Part shown: positions 59,543 through 64,000 of the stretch, in pieces | How the letters are laid out: every line of letters begins with the position of its first letter | Position numbering within the stretch: the stretch's first letter is position 1 | NCBI GenBank assembly: GCA_020055645.1 | Contig: CM034548.1 | Location: forward strand, 25,408,201-25,472,200 | Length of the DNA: 64,000 bases | Reading direction: 5' to 3' | Source of the DNA: Tomocerus qinae | Taxonomy: Eukaryota > Arthropoda > Collembola > Entomobryomorpha > Tomoceridae | Translations under genes and position numbers: made by a program | The notes under the pieces: model-generated | Told to the model about the DNA's origin: nothing | The model's input: the letters and a program-made list of their open reading frames with translations, nothing else | Databases searched by the model: none

Positions 59543-59683
59543 ACCAGACATTAAATAAGCCATACTGCACATTATACCACAGATGCCAAAGAAACCGAAG
59601 CCAAGGAAATAACTCGACTTATTTTTTTCTGTATTGACTTTACATGTATGCATCCCTAAATATCTGTCTAGTATTCTATATTC
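59543..59683 (-). CDS. candidate orphan exon with one membrane-spanning segment
   Basis: A 141-nt open segment on the minus strand. A T-rich tract ending in TTTAAAG (acceptor) precedes it and a consensus GTAAGT donor follows, both phase 0. The 47 codons include an N-terminal polar part and a hydrophobic helix (YFLGFGFFGICGIMCSMAYLM). The family is not recognised, and neither an upstream nor a downstream partner exon could be found, so this may be chance. If the donor is not used, the frame continues 14 residues to a stop at 59468. Confidence 0.3.
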
Positions 59684-62600
59684 CTTTAAAAATAAAAAAA
59701 GATGCTCGAAATCCTCAATTCGTTTTATTTAATTTGCTATGAAAGCATTGAAATCTTGAGGAATCCTAAGAAAAAATTGATTTACAACGTACATATGAAT
59801 ATTTCTTTATTAAAATTTTGTCCATTAGCAAGTAAATCTTCTTTGACGATCTTTGCATGAAAGGTTTCTTTTGTTAATAATTATAGAGCAATGTTATTAC
59901 AGACTTAAAGATGTCTAGGTATGTATGTGTCTACATTTTACGTCTTGTCTTCAGTCTCGCCTGCTCACGTAAGTAATAGATATGTATGTAATGGAGGATA
60001 AGATGGAGGTGGTATGGTGGAAAGGTACATAATCCCACATTACATTACACACTTACATAAGGGAAAGCTTAAAAGTGTAATGAATGGGGACAGCGCACCA
60101 CAGCGAGTAAACTAACTGAAAAAGTCTGCCTGCTTCACTTGACTTTTTTACTAATTCGGATTTTCGGAGACTAGAAGAAGACTCTTTAAACATTTCTATG
60201 TAAGTCTGGTCACACACTTCTCCGTTCGTGCCGTCTATTGCTAGGTACATTTAAAACTAGATTAGGCGTCTGTGTCTCTCACAGCGAGTTTTGTGTTTGA
60301 GTTTCTCGACTTAGTTTGTTTGACCTATGATATAGTTGTTTAGTACAGTATTTTCCGTATGAATTGCCTCATCTTATTGTTAAAGTTGATGAACCATTGA
60401 AACAGTCTGGTATATACTCAAGTCAACTGCAGTCTCTCGGAGAAAATTTTTCCATGTCTTCGCCTTCTTTATTGCCACACCACAAGCTCTTGTCTTTGCC
60501 TAGCCTCGGATCAGACATCACTATCTATTATAGCAAGGCAGTTGAGTCTTAGTCTTGCATCACACTTCTGCTTTAAATTATACAGGGGAGATTACCCTAT
60601 AGATACTATAAACATGGTCCATTTAGTAGTTCATGGAATGCCTATCTTTCTCTTGCTAGAATATTACACTGTAAAGTATGGTTAACCATAATAAGTTGGA
60701 GCAAACATGAATGCAGTCACGTAGTGAGTGTGTACCAATAAAGATTGACTTGACTTGTACGATTGTTATACCATTTCTTGTACTACTTTAATAGTTGAGC
60801 AAAGAAGTGGATTATACAACATCTATTTATTTCGTCGTTTATTAGAAAAGAGCAGCTGCTGTGTTAAATGTAAATTACAACGGTGGAAGATGTGGGAGCC
60901 ATAAGGGAAACCAACAATGAACCTGCTATGCATTATGTATGAACGTTGCATAACAGTAGTTAGCAGTTCTCTGTGTAGTTATGTATTACTACTTGGCTAT
61001 TTACTGAGGAGGTCTGTATTTGACGACTCTCTATGTGTAATCTACTGTTCTCTCTCATTTTCTCTTTTCCTTCCTACTCTCAAATCTCCCATGCAAAACT
61101 TTTTGTTTACATGCCAAAAATTTTCAGCCATTCGTCTCTCCTCTCATATGAATGACATCATCATCCGACGTTGGAATTCGTCCTTTTCATGTCAAGTCAA
61201 CAACTAACTACACTACCTCAAACTGTCCAGCAGACTCTATAGTTATCTATACAAATATTATACATCTAATATTACGGCTAGACTCCCATGCATATCAATC
61301 CTATGACAATGAGATGATCCTACCCAAATGTCATGATTTATTTATGCGTTGTGTTTGTTTGGATGTGCATTCTTGGCTGCAAATATTTGTATTTCTTGGG
61401 TGGAATTGCACTGCTGTCCTATTCAATTAGCCCCGAATGAAGTTTTCGGGTGAAATGCATTAAATACATTGGACGTGACACGTGACTGCTAAATACCAAA
61501 ATTATTAATTATTATTAATATTATATTCCACTTTCTATTAAAGATATGTTTTCTAACTGCGTATTTTGGCAGAGTGTGACACCTACGTAATCTATTACAG
61601 CAGCTAACAAGAGTTATAATTACAACTGGCAGGTGAAACTTCATAGAGAACAGCTTCATTATCTTTTACAACTGCTTATCTGGTATTAATACTTTGTATA
61701 CATTCCAAGAGGCTTATTGCACTGCGTTTCAGACAGAAAATGAAATTATATCTGTAGGCTCTGCGTCTCATGGGCATCATATTAAACTCAATGATAATAT
61801 AATACTTGAGTTGGGTTTTCTCAGAAGTGGGAGAAAGAGAACAACTACTAAGAGTAGACAGTAAAGTTTGACTTCGACACAGGATGGGATGCGATGATCT
61901 TTTAAAGTGAAAGAGACAGGACTGCCAACGCCAAAACTAACTTATGACAAGTTTGGCCATCGTTTAATGTCTAATGTATCAGTCTGAGAGACTCTCTCGT
62001 CTTAGGTACCTATATACTTATTACTCTCTATCTATGTATCCAAACTATTCATATCCCAATGCCTACTCTATATAGACACTACTCTATGTGTTTACATCTG
62101 ACTAGACGTAGGAAGGTGGTAGCTAAGCTAGAGCTACCTATATTTAGTATAGTTAAGAACTGTGGATCCCACGCACTTCAGCAGTCGTTTCACGTTTTTT
62201 CTACAGATATTTTTTCATTTTGGCAAAGAATCTATATGAACGACTTTCGTGCCTACTCCACACTCTTCTAACTATAAGTATGAACAAGAAAAACTATTTT
62301 CTCATTTCACCTCTTCCGTTATAAATCCGTTTCGTCTTATCGCATTGAATTGGATTGCATTTAATCCTGTAGTTCATTTCATTCTATGCTTCACTTCATG
62401 GCTTTATCGATTCTGTATTTCTCTTCCCTTCAATCTTTTTATGACAACGTACATATCGATATTAACTTTCCTCTCCGCTTTGTCTGCCTTCGGTTATTTT
62501 TCTTTTTCATTATTTCGGATATAGTAAATCCTCTATGCCTTTTCATTAGTGGTGAAATGTTCTATAGAGGGCTACTAACTCACTTTTGGCACTAACCATT

Positions 62601-64000
62601 ATGGAAGGTAAGGATTTATGGAGTGTTCCTTATTATGTGCATTAAAAAAGCTAACTAATTTGCTGCAAATATTAGGTGGGCACATAAGTTATGTATGTGT
62701 ATACAATACAACTAAACTAATTTTAATACTTTGAATAACATTTCCTACGCATAATGAGTTAGCAAAGGGTGACGCATTCACTTCATTACAGTTGGAAAAT
62801 GACATTTTAATGGGGAATTTCTGCTGCGTTGAACAAATATTACCTTTGCTATAGCAGATACTGACTAAATAGTTACTAAATAAGTGACATACTTTGTAAA
62901 TCTGGGTTTATATTTTCACTCAATTGATTGTGACAAGAACAGAAGTCACCCCTATTCGAGTTAATTTAGTTGAGACAGGCGTAGTATGTATAGCTAGCAA
63001 TAATTTCCCTCCTTCCTCCAATCGACTACATAGAATAACAACAGAGACTTAAAACAAATAAAAGGAAAGTCTCTAGTGTCGGACTCAAGCCAACTGACAA
63101 CTATTATCTTGAATGCGCCACTAACTGCATTTCTCATTTGTTAGATTTGTACTCTTTTAGTTCTCTGGAAGCAATAGCAGATGATAACATTCTAATGTAC
63201 GTGGAACAGAATGCACTATACTTTGTTACTCCTTTTTTCAGTACTGCGTACGTTTACGCTAACAGTCTATTCCTGTTTTAAATCTGACAAACATTGTATA
63301 TTTTATTCTCATTTTCTGCATTGTATGCTAATACTATGTTATTCTTTCGCGACCAATGCAGTATACAATGAAATAAAGCGTATCATTCACTCTTGTCCGC
63401 AGGAGGACCTAACAGGCAGAAATCTGTTACACCAGCGAAGCCAAAAAGTGAACACGGAAATGTTCTAAAATATTAATGTGCCGCCGGGTTACATAATACT
63501 ATTACGTGCCTCTAAATATCTGTTCGCTTCATAGCGTGCTCAATCGTAACTTGTTGCGCCACGCATTCTTACGACGACAGTAAGAAAAGTCTCAAGTCTA
63601 AAAGAATAGCTACTGAATGAAATTTGACGGAATGATTCTCGTCGGGGAAATTATTTGTAGTATTTATAGAATGATTTAGTATTGTGTTCTTCTGGAGCAA
63701 CAGTTTATTACTTCCGGTCTGGGAGATGGAGTATTTTACACAAGTCGTTTCACAACGATTAAATACATAGCAATTCATCAGTACCACTACCAAATCAAGT
63801 TAAACTGGTTTTTAGTAGCTATCGATTACTTTTAATACAGCGCCAGGAGGATTTTGTGATTAGTTTTATTTTTTCAAAATGAATTAGTAGTAGTAGACTA
63901 GTAGCAGTAGTATTGTCACAAAGAGTTTTTGAAAAACTTTCGTATTATTGCACTTTTCAATGATAAAATTTTGTAAACGAACCTTAGTAGTAGAAATCCA
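59684..64000. other. right flank, no gene recognised
   Basis: About 4.3 kb of AT-rich DNA with short open frames on both strands (the longest are under 100 codons). TAG/GTA-rich short tandems occur near 63885-63910. No domains, RNA genes or terminal-repeat elements were recognised. Confidence 0.5.

Noticed and set aside
1..64000. tRNA genes, rRNA genes and CRISPR arrays
   Set aside because: No T-arm GGTTCGA-type box in a foldable context was noticed, no rRNA blocks, and no regularly spaced direct repeats.

Overview
AT-rich metazoan nuclear DNA, almost certainly from an arthropod (probably a hexapod or other pancrustacean). The main evidence is a split gene for a five-LIM-domain muscle LIM protein of the Mlp84B type, with GT-AG introns up to about 9.4 kb. 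An arthropod-type peptide receptor, a BEL/Pao retrotransposon and several small non-autonomous DNA transposons support this. No prokaryotic features, rRNA genes, tRNA genes or CRISPR arrays were seen. The species cannot be named from the sequence.

Layout. 1-4617 (minus): the first two coding exons of a class A peptide GPCR, which runs off the left edge. 4618-9145: intergenic, with a 363-bp hAT-like element at 5426-5788. 9151-15809 (plus): a complete BEL/Pao LTR retrotransposon with two 507-bp LTRs differing at one base and a 5-bp target duplication. Its gag frame is open, but its pol is spread over four reading frames. 15815-33064: about 17 kb without a recognisable gene, holding a 343-bp foldback element at 25764-26106. 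33065-57005 (minus): the muscle LIM protein gene, reconstructed exon by exon. 57018-64000: region 5' of its start codon, with a 768-bp hAT-like element (57559-58326) and one orphan exon-like segment (59543-59683).

The muscle LIM gene is the best-supported and most informative locus. Ten coding exons join with consistent phases into a 499-residue protein with five LIM domains, each completed across an exon boundary. After exon 3 there are two homologous alternative exons. One (45220-45307) leads on to LIM3-LIM5. The other (45081-45163) completes LIM2 and ends in a stop codon, giving a 195-residue two-LIM protein of vertebrate CRP/CSRP size. They are 56 nt apart and in incompatible phases, so joining both breaks the frame. 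One locus can therefore encode a short CRP-like and a long Mlp84B-like protein.

The sixth intron of that gene (35587-40853) is packed with inverted repeats: a 70/70-nt hairpin, a perfect 24-bp inverted repeat, a branched palindrome, a 239-bp MITE and an 80-nt-arm foldback, all within 2.8 kb. I found no wholly novel gene system. The observations most worth checking are the alternative LIM exon pair, the intronic palindrome cluster, the short DNA transposons with dense subterminal repeats, and the young but frame-broken BEL element.
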